From Bacillota bacterium (GTDB lineage Bacteria > Bacillota > Clostridia > Christensenellales > UBA1242), in assembly GCA_009787915.1 (NCBI GenBank), contig WQSK01000025.1, positions 1-13,277 on the forward strand: 13,277 bases of DNA. Direction: 5' to 3'. Under the pieces are notes generated by a model. The model ran no database searches and was not told where the DNA came from. It was given only the letters and a program-made list of their open reading frames with translations. A program made the position numbers and the translations under genes. Positions 13,080 through 13,277 of the stretch are shown piece after piece (positions within the stretch are counted from its first letter, which is position 1; each line of letters begins with the position of its first letter).

Positions 13080-13277
13080 TTAAAGACCGACCTGCTCGCC
13101 ACTGGTCCTTATAATTTCCTGTGTTGCGTTGAATTTTGAACTATTAAAGTTTACATTACCAACTTTGTCGCCAACTTTACCCTGTTGAACATAAATATTT
13201 CTTCCCTTCATCGCAATTTGACGAGCCACTCTTTCCTCGCCTCCTTCGACTAAAGGATTACCCTTCAATGCTGGCTT
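13080..13277 (-). CDS. 3' end of an unrecognised gene, cut by the window edge
   Basis: The frame is open from the window edge to a TAA at 13082-13080, giving about 65 visible C-terminal residues. They are polar, rich in Gly, Glu, Lys and Asn, with no membrane segment or motif that I know. The TTG at 13268 is probably internal rather than a start. If real, the gene ends 77 nt before pyrK on the same strand and covers one of the shared pyr motifs. With so little visible, a chance open frame in an intergenic region cannot be excluded. Confidence 0.35.
   Translation of the reverse strand, partial: KPALKGNPLVEGGEERVARQIAMKGRNIYVQQGKVGDKVGNVNFNSSKFNATQEIIRTSGEQVGL
13103..13117. promoter_or_regulatory. 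Shared pyr-region motif TGGWCCTTATAATTT, copy 2
   Basis: TGGTCCTTATAATTT on the plus strand differs from 2594-2608 at one base. It lies about 100 nt upstream of pyrK, in the opposite orientation relative to its pyr gene from the pyrB-side copy. It sits inside the possible partial gene at the window edge. Confidence 0.4.

Noticed and set aside
1..13277. CRISPR arrays, insertion sequences, rRNA or phage genes
   Set aside because: No spaced direct repeats, terminal inverted repeats with transposase, or rRNA-like stretches were seen; the nuclease is the only accessory-type gene.

Overview
The window reads as the chromosome of a bacterium with modest G+C content that uses strong Shine-Dalgarno (SD) sites. 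TGA is an ordinary stop codon, as at the ends of pyrB and pyrD. A class 1B dihydroorotate dehydrogenase with its PyrK partner, together with a long-form PRPP synthetase, points loosely to Bacillota/Clostridia or a similar gut-type lineage. That placement is inference, and I cannot name a genus.

Left part (1-2590, all minus strand). A DEAD-box RNA helicase lies directly behind a tRNA-Thr(GGT) gene, and both sit under one near-consensus promoter (TTGACA, 17 bp, TATGAT). Upstream are an unrecognised membrane protein with six predicted membrane segments and a 70-residue Cys-bearing small protein. Both have hairpin-capable dyads at their starts.

Centre and right (2629-13002): de novo UMP synthesis split into two convergent operons. 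The plus-strand operon is pyrB-pyrC-prs-carB (2668-8796), packed with 4- and 11-nt overlaps and a 3-nt gap. The minus-strand operon is pyrK-pyrD-pyrFE (13002 down to 9891), also overlapping, and it continues with zero spacing into a small HsdR-type nuclease gene (9890-8793). That gene's stop codon overlaps the carB stop. Together these genes cover carbamoyl phosphate (large subunit), carbamoyl aspartate, dihydroorotate, orotate, OMP and UMP, plus the PRPP supply. The glutaminase subunit carA is not in the window.

Points that stand out. The first gene of each pyr operon has a promoter-like -10 element only about 8-10 nt upstream of its ATG and no SD, which suggests leaderless mRNAs; the genes downstream within each operon have SD sites. 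The two pyr control regions share two near-identical motifs (ATACTGTGGA plus flanks, and TGGWCCTTATAATTT), suggesting a common undescribed regulator. Dihydroorotase lacks the usual N-terminal beta-sandwich segment. The OPRT half of PyrFE has an altered catalytic loop. The restriction-like nuclease is coupled to a pyrimidine operon. The far right edge carries only the 3' end of an unrecognised reading frame.
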